A stretch of DNA of 61,937 nt from Candidatus Velthaea versatilis (lineage in GTDB: Bacteria; Vulcanimicrobiota; Vulcanimicrobiia; Vulcanimicrobiales; Vulcanimicrobiaceae), in assembly GCA_003134035.1 (NCBI GenBank), contig PLAE01000148.1, positions 24,692 to 86,628 of the forward strand. Reading direction: 5' to 3'. Positions within the stretch are counted from its first letter, which is position 1. The number at the start of each line of letters is the position of its first letter. Positions 1 to 9,146 of the stretch are shown piece after piece. A program made the translations under genes and the position numbers. The notes under the pieces were generated by a model, which saw only the letters and a list, made by a program, of their open reading frames with translations, had not been told where the DNA came from and did no database searches.

Positions 1-831
1 GTCGACGAGGGTCTGCCGCCGGCGCAACGCGATCGTCGTCCGCCGCCGTCGACGTTCCGCCGGCGCCTGCTCTGGATCGTCCCGGCACTGCTGATCGCCG
101 CTCTCGGTGCGGCGTGGGGCTTTGGTGGCCGAATCCGCATCGGCAGCGATATTCAGGTGGTGTGCGCGCCGGAAAGCTCCCGCGACTTTGCGGCGGCCCT
201 CGTTCATGCGTACGCGGCCGAGAGCCGGACGCCCGAAAACCACTTTGCCATTGCCGATACGGGTTCGTGCGACGTCCGCTTTACGACGGCCGGAGCCGCA
301 CCTGACGCGGTCATCGCCCATGACGCCGTCGTGGTGATCGTCAACGCGGCGAATTCGGTCCGGCACTTGACGGAGGATCAGGTCCGCGGGATTTTCGGTG
401 GATCCCTGCGGGATTGGTCGCAGGTGGGAACCGGCCGCGGAGCGATCGTCCCGCTCTTGCCTGCGGCCGATTCTGACGTCGCGAAGATCATCTCCTTGTC
501 GATGCTCTGGGGCGTCGGGTTAGACCGTGGCGTCCGGCGCGGTGGGACAAGCGCCGACGTCACGCGCGGCGTAGCCGATCGCAGCGCCCGTGATGCGATC
601 GCCCTGGTCGCATTCAGTCAGGCCGGCGCGGCCCGAGTCGTGCCCCTGGCGCTTTTTCCGGAACCCAGCGCGCAATCGATCGCGGCGGGGCGGTATCCGT
701 ATTCCTGGACTATCGCGGTCGAGTCAGAATCCACGCGGGGCGCCGCCGTGGCAACAGGTCTTTTGGACTATGCCAGGTCTCCTGCGGGCGCCAATGTGAT
801 CCAAAAGTACGGCCTAAGCAACAATAATTGA
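1..831 (+). CDS. membrane-anchored PstS-like substrate-binding domain protein (5' end missing)
   Basis: The reading frame is open from base 1, so the gene starts left of the window; 276 codons are visible. A basic N-terminal stretch leads into one membrane segment at about residues 23-43 (LLWIVPALLIAALGAAWGF), then an extracytoplasmic domain that resembles the phosphate-binding (PBP-like/PstS) fold. Family-like features are the 'LTEDQVRGIFGGSLRDWSQV' block and the C-terminal 'SPAGANVIQKYGL'. The protein is tethered to the membrane rather than being a free periplasmic binding protein, so it may sense or present a ligand instead of feeding an ABC transporter. No pst genes follow. An internal ATG-like start further in (157) would remove the anchor and is unlikely. 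Family call fairly sure, role unknown. Confidence 0.65.
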   Translation, partial: VDEGLPPAQRDRRPPPSTFRRRLLWIVPALLIAALGAAWGFGGRIRIGSDIQVVCAPESSRDFAAALVHAYAAESRTPENHFAIADTGSCDVRFTTAGAAPDAVIAHDAVVVIVNAANSVRHLTEDQVRGIFGGSLRDWSQVGTGRGAIVPLLPAADSDVAKIISLSMLWGVGLDRGVRRGGTSADVTRGVADRSARDAIALVAFSQAGAARVVPLALFPEPSAQSIAAGRYPYSWTIAVESESTRGAAVATGLLDYARSPAGANVIQKYGLSNNN

Positions 832-1776
832 CGACCGGTTTGGCCGAACGTGTACGAAATCGCATCTTTGCTTGCAAGATATCGAGCGATGACCACCCGA
901 ATCGATGGTACCGTATTGGACCCGGCTTTGTCGTTTACGTATTTAGCTGGAAGGTATGTGTTAACGGGGTAAAAAAGTACGCCCCAGGACGTTGCCACGC
1001 ACCGCAATGATTGAGAGCTGCGGCTGTTATGCGTGTCATTTGAATTGGCCGTATGACCATTGGCAACCGCTCGGGTTCCGCATTCGTCGAACTGAATGTT
1101 GAAGCAGAGCTTGTCGGTTCCTAACCGCCTGAAAACAATGTCCAAACGGGTAGATTTGCGACGGAAAATCAGGTTGTCAAGCGTCAGAAGAACCTAAGAA
1201 TAGCGGTAGTTTTGGGCATAGCCCGCCCCCTGAAACATGGTATCGTTCTTCATGCGAACGTAGACGACATGTTTCCTCATGCGTACTCGGTGTGTTCTGC
1301 ACAGCCGGTGGAATTCAATGAGCGGCGATCAGGTGCTTAGAACCGGTAGCTCTCATCAGACGAAATGAGATGCTCTTCCGGATTGATCTGAATTCGGTGT
1401 CTGTACGGGCATAGAGCTGTTGGAAAATTATCCCAGCTGGCGCTCTGGTCACTGGGCGTCGATGCTCAGCTAAGCGCAGTCTTTCTAAACATTCGTCATC
1501 TTCGAGAAGAAAGGGAATTTCGGGGCGTGGATTGGTCGCAACGTTCATACCTTATTCACCATAATCTAGCTTGCATTTGAGCATGCTGCACATCCATAGT
1601 CCTAAGCGTAACGCTTGTCAGCTTGAGCGCCTTGCACAAAAGCGCTCATTCCAAAGAAGATAGTGGCGTCGAGGTGAACTTGGAGTTGATGTGAACTTAA
1701 CATATAAGCTCTCTAAGCAAGTGACTTCGCTCCGAATTTAGCGATTCTCACCACGGCGCCGCTTAAGGACCTAAAA
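832..1776. other. intergenic stretch ahead of the EPS operon
   Basis: About 945 bases without a convincing gene. A 77-codon minus-strand frame at 1315-1548 has a GGTGA-like ribosome site but no family resemblance, so I do not call it. The last 100 bases hold the likely promoter of the EPS operon and a direct repeat of GTGAACTT (about 1673-1680 and 1691-1698) that could be a regulator site. Confidence 0.5.
1680..1708 (+). promoter_or_regulatory. candidate sigma70-type promoter of EPS operon
   Basis: TTGGAG at 1680-1685 and TATAAG at 1703-1708 are separated by 17 bases and lie about 70 bases before the first EPS gene. GTGAACTT occurs just before the -35 and again inside the spacer, which could be a repressor or activator site. 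This rests on sequence match only. Confidence 0.35.
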
Positions 1777-2499
1777 ATGAGTACCGTTCTTCCTAGTTCG
1801 CGGGAACAGATGCAGCAGAGTACCGACCCGTGCGTACCGACGCAAACGGATGTAGAAAGCACGTCTTGGCGCTCTCGCTCGGAGCGCTTTGTGCCGCGTT
1901 CGTGGATCATCTCCAAGCGCGCGCTCGACGTGGTGATCGCAGTTGTGGCTTTGGCCGGCACTTCACCGGTCTTGGTTGTTTCGATGATCGCAATCGTTCT
2001 GAGCTCGCCCGGTTCACCGTTCTTCGCGCAGGAACGAGTCGGTATCTATGGCCGGCGGTTTACGATTTTGAAGCTGCGTACCATGCGCCCTAATGCTCAC
2101 GAGTCGCTGGACGCGCTGCGAGGAGCGAGCGAAGTTTCGGGTCCGGTGTTCAAGATGAAACGCGACCCGCGCGTGTTCTTCGTGGGCCGCTTGCTGCGTA
2201 AGCTGAGCATCGACGAAATCCCCAATCTGGTGAGCGTTTTGATGGGCCACATGTCGATCGTCGGGCCGCGTCCGCCGCTTCCGAGCGAGGTCGAAGGCTA
2301 CGATGAGTATGCGTTCCGGCGGCTGCGAGTCAAGCCCGGGATCACATGCATTTGGCAGATTTCCGGCCGCTCGGCGATCGACTTCGACGAGTGGATGCGC
2401 CTCGATCACGAATACTTGGACAACTGGTCGCCGCTCTACGACTTGAAGATCATTCTGGCGACGTTGCCGGCGGTTCTGTTCGGACGCGGGGCGTATTGA
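1777..2499 (+). CDS. polyprenyl-phosphate sugar-1-phosphate transferase (EPS initiation)
   Basis: 240 residues; initiates repeat-unit assembly by moving a sugar-1-phosphate from a nucleotide sugar to undecaprenyl phosphate at the inner membrane. It has the short WcaJ/PglC-like layout: disordered N terminus (1-40), KRALD at 47-51 leading into a membrane re-entrant helix (about 48-76), SPGSPFFAQ at 77-85, FTILKLRTM at 95-103, DEIPNL at 146-151, VGPRP at 162-166 and the C-terminal KPGITCIWQ block. There is no polytopic N-terminal half as in full WbaP/WcaJ. AAGGAC at 1765-1770 is the ribosome site. Its TGA overlaps the next ATG by one base, so it is first in a coupled operon. A truncated paralogue lies at 28390-28725. 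Sugar specificity cannot be read from sequence. Confidence 0.93.
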   Translation: MSTVLPSSREQMQQSTDPCVPTQTDVESTSWRSRSERFVPRSWIISKRALDVVIAVVALAGTSPVLVVSMIAIVLSSPGSPFFAQERVGIYGRRFTILKLRTMRPNAHESLDALRGASEVSGPVFKMKRDPRVFFVGRLLRKLSIDEIPNLVSVLMGHMSIVGPRPPLPSEVEGYDEYAFRRLRVKPGITCIWQISGRSAIDFDEWMRLDHEYLDNWSPLYDLKIILATLPAVLFGRGAY

Positions 2500-3641
2500 T
2501 GGCCGACGCCTGGTTCGGTCCGCGCAGCGTTGCGATCGTCTCCGATACGATGGTGCAGTCGGGCGGCGCCGAGCGTGTCGTCGAAGCTCTGGCCGAAGCG
2601 TTTCCCGAAGCACCGGTGTTCACAATTCTCTACGATTCGCGCCGGGGACCCCGGACGATTGAAAGCCGCGTCGTGCAATCGTGGCTGCGGAAGATCCCGG
2701 GCTCGCTGAGTCTGGCCAAAGCGCTTATCCCGTTCTACCCCAACGCGGTCGAGAGCTTCGACCTGCGGGAATTCTCCGTCATCATCTCGTCGCATCACAC
2801 CTTGGCCAAGGGCGTGCTGCGCAGCGCGGATCAGACTCATATTTGCTACTGTCACACGCCGATGCGTTCGCTCTGGGAGCGTCCGCACGAGGAGGTCCAG
2901 CGAGCTCCGCGTGCGCTGCGCCCGTTGATCAAGCAAATGCTTCACGACCTGCGCGGCTGGGATTACAATGCCGCCTCGCGTGTCGATCAGTTTGTCGCCA
3001 ACAGCGCGAATACGGCCACCCGCATCATGAAGCACTACCGGCGCGACAGCGTCGTGCTGCATCCACCCATCGATACCGACCGCTTCACCCCCGGCGGGCG
3101 GGTCGGCGACTACTACTTGGTAGCCGCGCGCAACGTACCTTATAAAAGGATCGATCTCGCGATCGCGGCGACGGAGGCCTTGGGACGCCGGCTGGTCATC
3201 GTCGGTGACGGAACCGACCGGCTTGCGACGCCGAATCCGCAGATCACGTTCTTAGGCAAGGTCAGCGACGCGAAGCTGCTTGCCCTCATGCGCGAGGCTC
3301 GGGCGTTGCTGTTTCCGCAATACGAGGATTTCGGCATGACCGCTCTCGAGATGAACGCGTGCGGCCGGCCGGTCATCGCGTATGCGCGCGGCGGAGCGCT
3401 CGAAACGATCGACGACGGTGTCAGCGGCGTCGTCTTCGCCGAACAAACCGTCGATAGTCTCGTGCGGGCAATCGAACGCTTCGAGCGGCTATCGTTCGAT
3501 TCGGCAACGATTCGGCGCCATGCCGAGCGGTTCTCAAAGCATCGATTCATCGCGCATATTCGCCAGATCGTCGGCGAAACGCTTAGTCGCGACGCGCACG
3601 GCGAAACGGCAGCGCGCCGGCTTGAGCTCGTCGGGTCCTAG
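2499..3641 (+). CDS. GT4 glycosyltransferase (WbaZ-like)
   Basis: 380 residues from the ATG that overlaps the previous stop (TGATG); a longer upstream frame runs inside the sugar transferase and is spurious. GT-B fold retaining glycosyltransferase of the cytoplasmic inner-membrane face. Visible features: N-terminal 'VAIVSDTMVQSGGAERVV' acceptor-side Rossmann start, 'CYCHTPMRSLWE' around residue 112 which is typical of the WbaZ-like GT4 group, and a C-terminal donor domain with 'LFPQYEDFGMTALEMNACG' carrying the E-x7-E pattern. It likely adds a sugar such as mannose or rhamnose to the lipid-linked unit. A 44-residue relic of a close paralogue precedes wzy at 23473-23607. Confidence 0.92.
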   Translation: MADAWFGPRSVAIVSDTMVQSGGAERVVEALAEAFPEAPVFTILYDSRRGPRTIESRVVQSWLRKIPGSLSLAKALIPFYPNAVESFDLREFSVIISSHHTLAKGVLRSADQTHICYCHTPMRSLWERPHEEVQRAPRALRPLIKQMLHDLRGWDYNAASRVDQFVANSANTATRIMKHYRRDSVVLHPPIDTDRFTPGGRVGDYYLVAARNVPYKRIDLAIAATEALGRRLVIVGDGTDRLATPNPQITFLGKVSDAKLLALMREARALLFPQYEDFGMTALEMNACGRPVIAYARGGALETIDDGVSGVVFAEQTVDSLVRAIERFERLSFDSATIRRHAERFSKHRFIAHIRQIVGETLSRDAHGETAARRLELVGS

Positions 3642-4915
3642 TGCGTCTCGCAATCGTCTCGCAGCAAGGCGGCAAGGCATCCGGTGCGGAGCACGCGCTG
3701 ATGCACTTCGTAAAGTGCCTGCCGGCCGACGTCGAGCGCAGCTGGTACTTTCTCTCCGACGGGGAGTTCGCCGATTCGATTCGGAGGCGGTCCGAGGCGG
3801 TGACGATCGTTCAAATGTCGGATCGCGTCGCGGCCGCCGAGCGTGGCGGCCTGCCGCTGAGCGCCGCCCGAGACAGCGTCGCTGTCACGTTGCGGCTGGC
3901 GAATCGATTGCGTGATGCCCGGCCCGACGTCGTGCTTTCGAATTCCATGAAAGCGCACGTCGTCGGAAGTATCGCGGCGAAAATTGCCGGCATCCCGTGC
4001 CTCAACTACATTCACGATATCGTTGAAGACCGGTCGCGCGCGCTGTTGCGCACGATTAGCGGCCTTTGTGCTGCGGAGCGGCTGACCTGTTCGAAGGCCG
4101 TCAAAGCGCACTTGGCGCTGCCGTCCACCAGCGTCGTGTACGCGGCGATCGACGTCGCGGCGTTCGCTGAGCTGCCCGACCGTCGCGCGTCACGCGCGGC
4201 TCTCGGCATACCCGACGATGGGTTGCCGGTCGTCGCGATGGTTGGACGAATCGCGCGCTGGAAAGGCCAGGACCGATTTATTCGCATCGCGAACGTCGTT
4301 CTCCAACAAATCGACGCCCACTTCTGTATCGTCGGTAGTCCGATTTTCGGTTGCGATAGCGCCTATGTTGACGAGCTCCGAATCGCGATCACGGAACGGA
4401 GCCTCGGTAATCGGATACACTTTGTTCCGTGGCAAGAGGATATGCGAGCCGTGTATGCCGCAATAGATGTCGCCTGCAATTGCTCGGTGCGTGAGCCGTT
4501 CGGTCGCACGTCGCTCGAGGCGTTGGCGTCCGGCGTTCCCGTCGTCTGTTTCGACGACGCGGGCGTCTGCGAGATTTTCGAGCAGCATGGCGGTGCATCG
4601 CATGTTCCGGCGGGCGATGACGCAGCGTTCGCCGCGGCGATCCGGGCCTATCTCGACGATCCCGAAAGGCGCTTGCGGGAAGGGCTGCAAGCCCGGCGCG
4701 CAGCGGGTTCGCTCGACGCCCAGCAGGCCTTCCAAGTTTTCGCCGATGCGATTGCGCGCGTGGCGGCGCGCAGGCGCACGATAGACCTCCGCCGCTTCGT
4801 GCCGTCCGGCCGCGGCCCGAAAGAGCCGGGTCAGCCGCTACCGGCGTTTGCTTCGACAATCGGTTGCGCGCCGAACGCCGACCAACAGGAGACCGACGAA
4901 TGCTTCATCGCTTGA
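3641..4915 (+). CDS. GT4 glycosyltransferase
   Basis: 424 residues starting at a GTG whose G is the last base of the preceding TAG stop. GT-B fold: N-terminal 'RLAIVSQQGGKASGAEHAL', then a donor domain with 'VVAMVGRIARWKGQDRFIRIA', 'VPWQEDMRAVYAAIDV' and 'REPFGRTSLEALASGVPVV', the last containing the EX7E glutamates. The final 55 residues are a low-complexity tail beyond the usual GT4 end. The 3' end overlaps the Wza gene by 16 bases. Probably elongates the same lipid-linked oligosaccharide as its neighbour; substrate unknown. Confidence 0.9.
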   Translation: MRLAIVSQQGGKASGAEHALMHFVKCLPADVERSWYFLSDGEFADSIRRRSEAVTIVQMSDRVAAAERGGLPLSAARDSVAVTLRLANRLRDARPDVVLSNSMKAHVVGSIAAKIAGIPCLNYIHDIVEDRSRALLRTISGLCAAERLTCSKAVKAHLALPSTSVVYAAIDVAAFAELPDRRASRAALGIPDDGLPVVAMVGRIARWKGQDRFIRIANVVLQQIDAHFCIVGSPIFGCDSAYVDELRIAITERSLGNRIHFVPWQEDMRAVYAAIDVACNCSVREPFGRTSLEALASGVPVVCFDDAGVCEIFEQHGGASHVPAGDDAAFAAAIRAYLDDPERRLREGLQARRAAGSLDAQQAFQVFADAIARVAARRRTIDLRRFVPSGRGPKEPGQPLPAFASTIGCAPNADQQETDECFIA

Positions 4916-6027
4916 ACTCCAGCGGAGGTCGCATTCGAGCCGTTTTCGCGACGACCGCCTTGTGGGCGTTCGGCTGTTCCGCGGCGTTCGCCGCGGCGCA
5001 TATCGCCCCCGGCGACAAGATCGAGCTCACCGTATTCAATCATCCCGACTTGTCGGGCCCGATCACGGTAAGCACCGCCGGCGATGCCCGGGTCCCCGTG
5101 GCGGGAAGCGTGAACGTCGCCGGACTGTCGGAGCAAGCTGCTTCGGCTCGGATCGAGGGCGCGCTTTCCGCCTACCTGTACCATCCGTCCGTCGATGTTC
5201 GACTGACCGCGCAGGGTCAGTCGATCTTTTTTACCGGCTCGATGGTCGGCGTTCAAGCCTATCAGCCAGGTGAAACGCTCGGCGCGGCGATCGGCGCGTT
5301 TCGCCAGGCCCTCAACACGAATCAGACCAGCGGTAGCGCCAGCATCAACAGCATCGATTTGCGCCGCGTGCGGCTCAAACACGAAGGAACGGTTTCGCCC
5401 GAGATCGATTTGGAGGCGCTGGGCCGAACCGGCGAATCCGGGCCGCAATTGGCGCCGGGCGACGCCGTGCTGCTGCGCACAAAGCCGATCCGCGTCGACG
5501 TTCGCGGCAATCTTCCGACGCCGACCGCTGTCTACGTCAACCCCGGTGATACGCTCGCACAAGCGGTCGCTGAAGTCGGTCCGTATTCGCCGACGACATC
5601 GCTGGCGACGATTGGGCTGCGGCGGGACGGCGTTGACTCGACCGTCACCGCGGGCGGCGGGGCGTTCACCCAACCGGCGCACGACGGCGATATCGTGACG
5701 CTGCAGCCGGCCCCGCGGGTGAGCGTTTTGGGCATGGTCGAGAAGAGCGGCGATATCACGCTGCAGACGCGTCCAACCTTGCTCAACGCGCTCTACGAAG
5801 CCGGCGGTCCCAACCGGTTCGCCGACCTCGCACACATTAAGATCTCGCACGACGGAGCCACCCAAACATACGACATCTCGAAATTGGCACACGGGGAACT
5901 GTCCCAGAACGTGCCGGTGCGCGATGGTGACGTTGTTTTCGTCCCCGAAGGTCACAAAATCGACATGGGAGCTTTTGCGACCGTGCTCGGCGCCCTGACA
6001 TCACTTAAGTTCGTGAGTGGATTGTAA
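4900..6027 (+). CDS. Wza-like polysaccharide export protein (Poly_export/SLBB)
   Basis: 375 residues. The start is the ATG at 4900, chosen because AGGAG at 4887-4891 sits 8 bases before it; an upstream TTG at 4864 has no such site. A signal peptide (about 1-34, ending 'CSAAFAAAH') is followed by the Poly_export domain ('IAPGDKIELTVFNHPDLSG') and two SLBB-type repeats (about 210-350). Wza-family proteins form the outer-membrane or periplasmic channel for capsule/EPS, which implies a diderm envelope. At 375 residues it is close to E. coli Wza in length. A cysteine in the signal region (FGCSAAF) could be a lipobox, but the fit is poor. It overlaps the preceding gene and touches the following one. 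Confidence 0.9.
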   Translation: MLHRLNSSGGRIRAVFATTALWAFGCSAAFAAAHIAPGDKIELTVFNHPDLSGPITVSTAGDARVPVAGSVNVAGLSEQAASARIEGALSAYLYHPSVDVRLTAQGQSIFFTGSMVGVQAYQPGETLGAAIGAFRQALNTNQTSGSASINSIDLRRVRLKHEGTVSPEIDLEALGRTGESGPQLAPGDAVLLRTKPIRVDVRGNLPTPTAVYVNPGDTLAQAVAEVGPYSPTTSLATIGLRRDGVDSTVTAGGGAFTQPAHDGDIVTLQPAPRVSVLGMVEKSGDITLQTRPTLLNALYEAGGPNRFADLAHIKISHDGATQTYDISKLAHGELSQNVPVRDGDVVFVPEGHKIDMGAFATVLGALTSLKFVSGL

Positions 6028-7400
6028 TGCAGGCATCGATCTTGTCCCGGCTCGTCTTCGCGCTGCGCCATCAGTGGCTCATCGTTACGCTGATCGTCAT
6101 CGCCGGTGTGGCGGCAGCCTTGTTCCTCGCCACGTCCGCGCATCCGAAATACACCGCGACGACCTCGATCCTCATGGTCGCCGGTTCGGCCGACGAGGCA
6201 ACATCGCAAGAGATGACGACGTCAACGAAGCCGCTGCTTTCGGCGGACCTTCCGTCGTTGGCCACGGGCGCCACGGTCCTGAGTCGATTGCGCAACGCGC
6301 TCAAAGAGACGACGCCGTTGGAAACACTCCGCGCCCGCATCCGTGCGAAAGTCAGTTCCGAGTCGACGATCATGCAAGTCGACTACACGGCGAAGGCCCC
6401 CGACAAAGCCGTTGACGGCGCGAACAAGCTGGGAACCGAGATCATCCGCTTCTATCGGGAATTGGCAACGACGCGCTTCGATTCGCTTATCGGCGATCTC
6501 AACAGTCAGCTCGCGGCGCGCCGGTCGGAACTTGCGCGTCTCGACGGTGAGCTCGCCGATACATCGCGGCAGTATCCGTTCATCGACGTGAAGCAACCCG
6601 GCTCGTCCGATTACGGTTCGCAGTCCGTGTATCAGCGTCTGATTTCGCTGCGCGCGGCGCGCGACGATTTGCAGGTTTCGCTCCAGGGCGATACCGCGAC
6701 CGCGAAGGCGTCGAACAAACTCATCGACAACTCCGTACCGCTCGCGATACGAGATTTAGTGCAGAGCGATCTAGTCTTCACGCACCAGCAAGAGCAATAT
6801 GCCAAGGACGTCGCCGAGTACAAACGGCTCAGTGCTTACGGCAGCGATCGTTATCCGGGCTTGGTCGAACTGCGGCGCACCGTGATGCGCGAGGCGATCA
6901 GCGTTCAGCAGGCCCGCCAGCGCGCTGCGTCCGCCGCGCTCGCAGGAAACTCGGCGTATGCTTCCGCCCTTGATGCCCGGACGCGGGCCCAGATCCAAGT
7001 CTCCAGCGACGCGGCGAAGGTCGCGGCAGAAGACAAGACGCTCAACCTGCTTCAGGCGCAGATTAGCCGCAAGGGTATCGCCACGTACGTCGCGCGCATC
7101 CGGCGCGACCACGACAATTCCGAAGCCGCGTACTCGATTCTGGCTGGCCGGCTTGCGAAAGCAATCGCCGACCGTGCGGAAGCGGCGTCGACGGGATCGG
7201 TCATCGTGCTTGACCGGGCGCGCTTCGCATCGACGTCTGCGGCCATTTCGGGCTCGATCGCGGCGGGCGCGATTCTGTTCTTATCGATCTGGCTGGCGCT
7301 TACCGCCGCGATGGTGATCGACGGCAGTCAGGAACGCTTCCGGTACAACGTGACGATCGAGAAGGTTTACGGTGCGCCGGTGATCGGTTCAGTCGCATGA
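6027..7400 (+). CDS. Wzz/GumC-like polysaccharide co-polymerase
   Basis: 457 residues, beginning at the ATG that shares one base with the Wza stop. Two membrane segments (about 16-38 and 402-428) flank a long periplasmic coiled-coil region (about 150-380), the layout of PCP-type chain-length regulators. The proline-rich motif usual before the second membrane helix is not evident, and there is no fused C-terminal kinase. The ATPase partner is encoded separately by the next gene, which overlaps by 4 bases. It would set chain length and link synthesis to the Wza channel. Confidence 0.85.
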   Translation: MQASILSRLVFALRHQWLIVTLIVIAGVAAALFLATSAHPKYTATTSILMVAGSADEATSQEMTTSTKPLLSADLPSLATGATVLSRLRNALKETTPLETLRARIRAKVSSESTIMQVDYTAKAPDKAVDGANKLGTEIIRFYRELATTRFDSLIGDLNSQLAARRSELARLDGELADTSRQYPFIDVKQPGSSDYGSQSVYQRLISLRAARDDLQVSLQGDTATAKASNKLIDNSVPLAIRDLVQSDLVFTHQQEQYAKDVAEYKRLSAYGSDRYPGLVELRRTVMREAISVQQARQRAASAALAGNSAYASALDARTRAQIQVSSDAAKVAAEDKTLNLLQAQISRKGIATYVARIRRDHDNSEAAYSILAGRLAKAIADRAEAASTGSVIVLDRARFASTSAAISGSIAAGAILFLSIWLALTAAMVIDGSQERFRYNVTIEKVYGAPVIGSVA

Positions 7401-7996
7401 TTCAACTCCTTTCGCCGGACATTGATTCGGCAATCATTACGTCGTCGATTGACCCGCGCGTGGCGACGATCTGGGCAATCGTCGAGTCGCGCCTGCCGAA
7501 CCGCGCGGTCATTGTCATCGCGAGCGCAACCAAACTCGACGACACCGAAACGATCGCGCGCGGGGTTTGCCAAGCATCGCAAGAGGCGGGTAAGCGGACC
7601 GGGTACCTTGCGCTACGCTCGGGCCGGTTCATGGCGTACCCGAGCACGGAACCTGGGGAACTCGTTCTGCCGGCTCGCGACTCAGCTCGGCAGTCGCTCG
7701 ACGCGGCGTTGCCGGGCTGGCGTTCGGCATACGAAATCATCGTCGTGGATGTGCCGGAACTGACGACGTCGCCGTTGGGCGCGCACATCGCCAGTATCGC
7801 CGACGGGGTGATCATCGCGCTCTATCCGGATCGGCGCGTTAAACCGGCCGACGGCGAGCTCACAATGCTGCTGTCGCAGCTCGGCACGTCGATCTTCGGC
7901 GTGGTGCGCACTGCGCGGCAAAAGAACAAGGCGACTCGCAAGAAATCGAAAGTTCAGCACGTTCGTTCACGGGTGCCAAGCGTCCAACACCTATGA
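7397..7996 (+). CDS. BY-kinase-like ATPase with degenerate P-loop (Wzc/CapB-like)
   Basis: 199 residues, overlapping the co-polymerase gene by 4 bases, where CapB/Wzc-type tyrosine autokinases are normally found. The Rossmann-like core is recognisable: a beta strand 'AVIVIASATKLDDTETIARG' where Walker A should be, and 'YEIIVVDVPE' where Walker B should be. The glycine-lysine-serine/threonine of the P-loop is absent, and there is no C-terminal tyrosine cluster; the tail is basic and ends RVPSVQHL. I infer a pseudo-ATPase that could act as a structural or regulatory partner. A second protein with the same type of loss is at 34350-35165. Its stop overlaps the start of a dead wzy fragment (CTATGA). 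Confidence 0.7.
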   Translation: MIQLLSPDIDSAIITSSIDPRVATIWAIVESRLPNRAVIVIASATKLDDTETIARGVCQASQEAGKRTGYLALRSGRFMAYPSTEPGELVLPARDSARQSLDAALPGWRSAYEIIVVDVPELTTSPLGAHIASIADGVIIALYPDRRVKPADGELTMLLSQLGTSIFGVVRTARQKNKATRKKSKVQHVRSRVPSVQHL

Positions 7997-8130
7997 GCGT
8001 GATGTGGTCGTACACGCTCGCTGTTTTGCTTATCTGAATCGTCAATTCGGAACTGCGCCGGTCGTACGACTGGAAGTTAGGAGTCGCACAGGTTGAGATC
8101 CTCGCCGGTATCTCGGTCATAACCGAAGAT
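7993..8130 (+). pseudogene. N-terminal relic of a wzy polymerase gene
   Basis: An ATG inside the stop of the previous gene opens 'MSVMWSYTLAVLLI', then a TGA, then in the same frame 'IVNSELRRSYD' and 'LGVAQVEILAG'. The intact Wzy at 22169-23476 begins 'MSRMWWYTLGVLTLW', 'IVNPELRRIYG', 'FGFSTLDVLAI', and the nucleotides also match closely. The TGA replaces a tryptophan codon. Similarity fades after about 45 codons, so the rest of the gene was deleted or replaced. Both copies begin with an ATGA stop/start overlap. Confidence 0.85.
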
Positions 8131-9146
8131 AAATCATTCGCTAGCCTTTTCCTCATCAACGATGAGCAGTCGCGGATAATTGGTAAGGCGCAACGTTGGC
8201 CGCGTTGCCCTGGCAGAAATCTTGGCGTCGGAAAATCGCGCCTGCGAAGCGAACCCGCGATAGTGACATCGAATTGGCCCTCGATCAATTTTGCAATATT
8301 AAAGGCCACTATCGCACCAGACCGCTTGGCTCGACGCTTACATGGTGTTACTCAGACTTGCCAAGGTTTGCTCCGTTCGTAGCCATCCGGAGACTGCTGC
8401 CAAATGGTTATGTGCCGTTTCTGTTGAAGACTCAATATCTGTTGAAGGGGTAATGGCTTTTGAAGCACCTACGACTTCTAGCGGTATGAAGTCATCCTTT
8501 ATAGTGTTATTTACTGGTAACCGGGGCCACTTCATTCTCATAGGGAGAAAACCCAGGGCTTATAATTCAGGCACCTTCGGTATTGGCACCTAGTCGGAGA
8601 CGACGACACGAGAAAATCGAGTGAAGGAAACTTTCAAAATTGTCGATCGGGGAGAGGTTCGCAAAGGGCCTTAAACTACGGAAAAGTCGAGATTGCAATA
8701 GTCAATCTCCGTCCGCACGGCGTTAAAGAGTTCTTCGGTGCTGTAATGCGATCATCAAGTGTTTTCCAACTCCTGAAAAAAGAGCGCAAGGATGCGGTCG
8801 CTCGAGTTGTATGGTCGCCTCCTTGATGAAGTGTGCCGATACCTCTTCCAGCGCCAAGGTATTTAGGGCGAACCGCTGATGAACTGGAAGCTTACGCGCG
8901 AGATCATCACGCGTACCCACGCTCGGCACGTCGTTGCCGCCCGGTCGAGACGGTCCGATAGCCGGATGGCCATCGAGCGGTACCTCACTCACTTGCGTAA
9001 CCTCCATGAGGTGAAACCGGCGCGACCCGTGGCAGCAGAACTTGGAATCGGGTTTCGAACGGCGCCGATCACGTTCGAGTTCGACCGCGCCCCAGGCTGA
9101 GAACATCAAACAAGCGACGTCGGAGAACGTGAGCGTATACGCAATT
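8131..9146. other. gene-poor stretch after the EPS operon
   Basis: About 1 kb, visibly more AT-rich than the operon before it. Several short frames on both strands (for example 8342-8593 plus and 8723-9235 minus) show no family resemblance, so I call nothing here. It may be a further decayed remainder of the wzy end of the operon. Confidence 0.4.

Noticed and set aside
4831-5955. 374-codon minus-strand frame opposite the Wza gene
   Set aside because: Shadow frame; the plus strand carries a signal peptide, Poly_export and SLBB features with a good ribosome site.
7995-8019. GAGCGTG/CACGCTC hairpin followed by GCTGTTTT, terminator-like
   Set aside because: It lies within the coding remains of wzy; the same bases match the intact wzy codons, so the hairpin is explained by coding homology.
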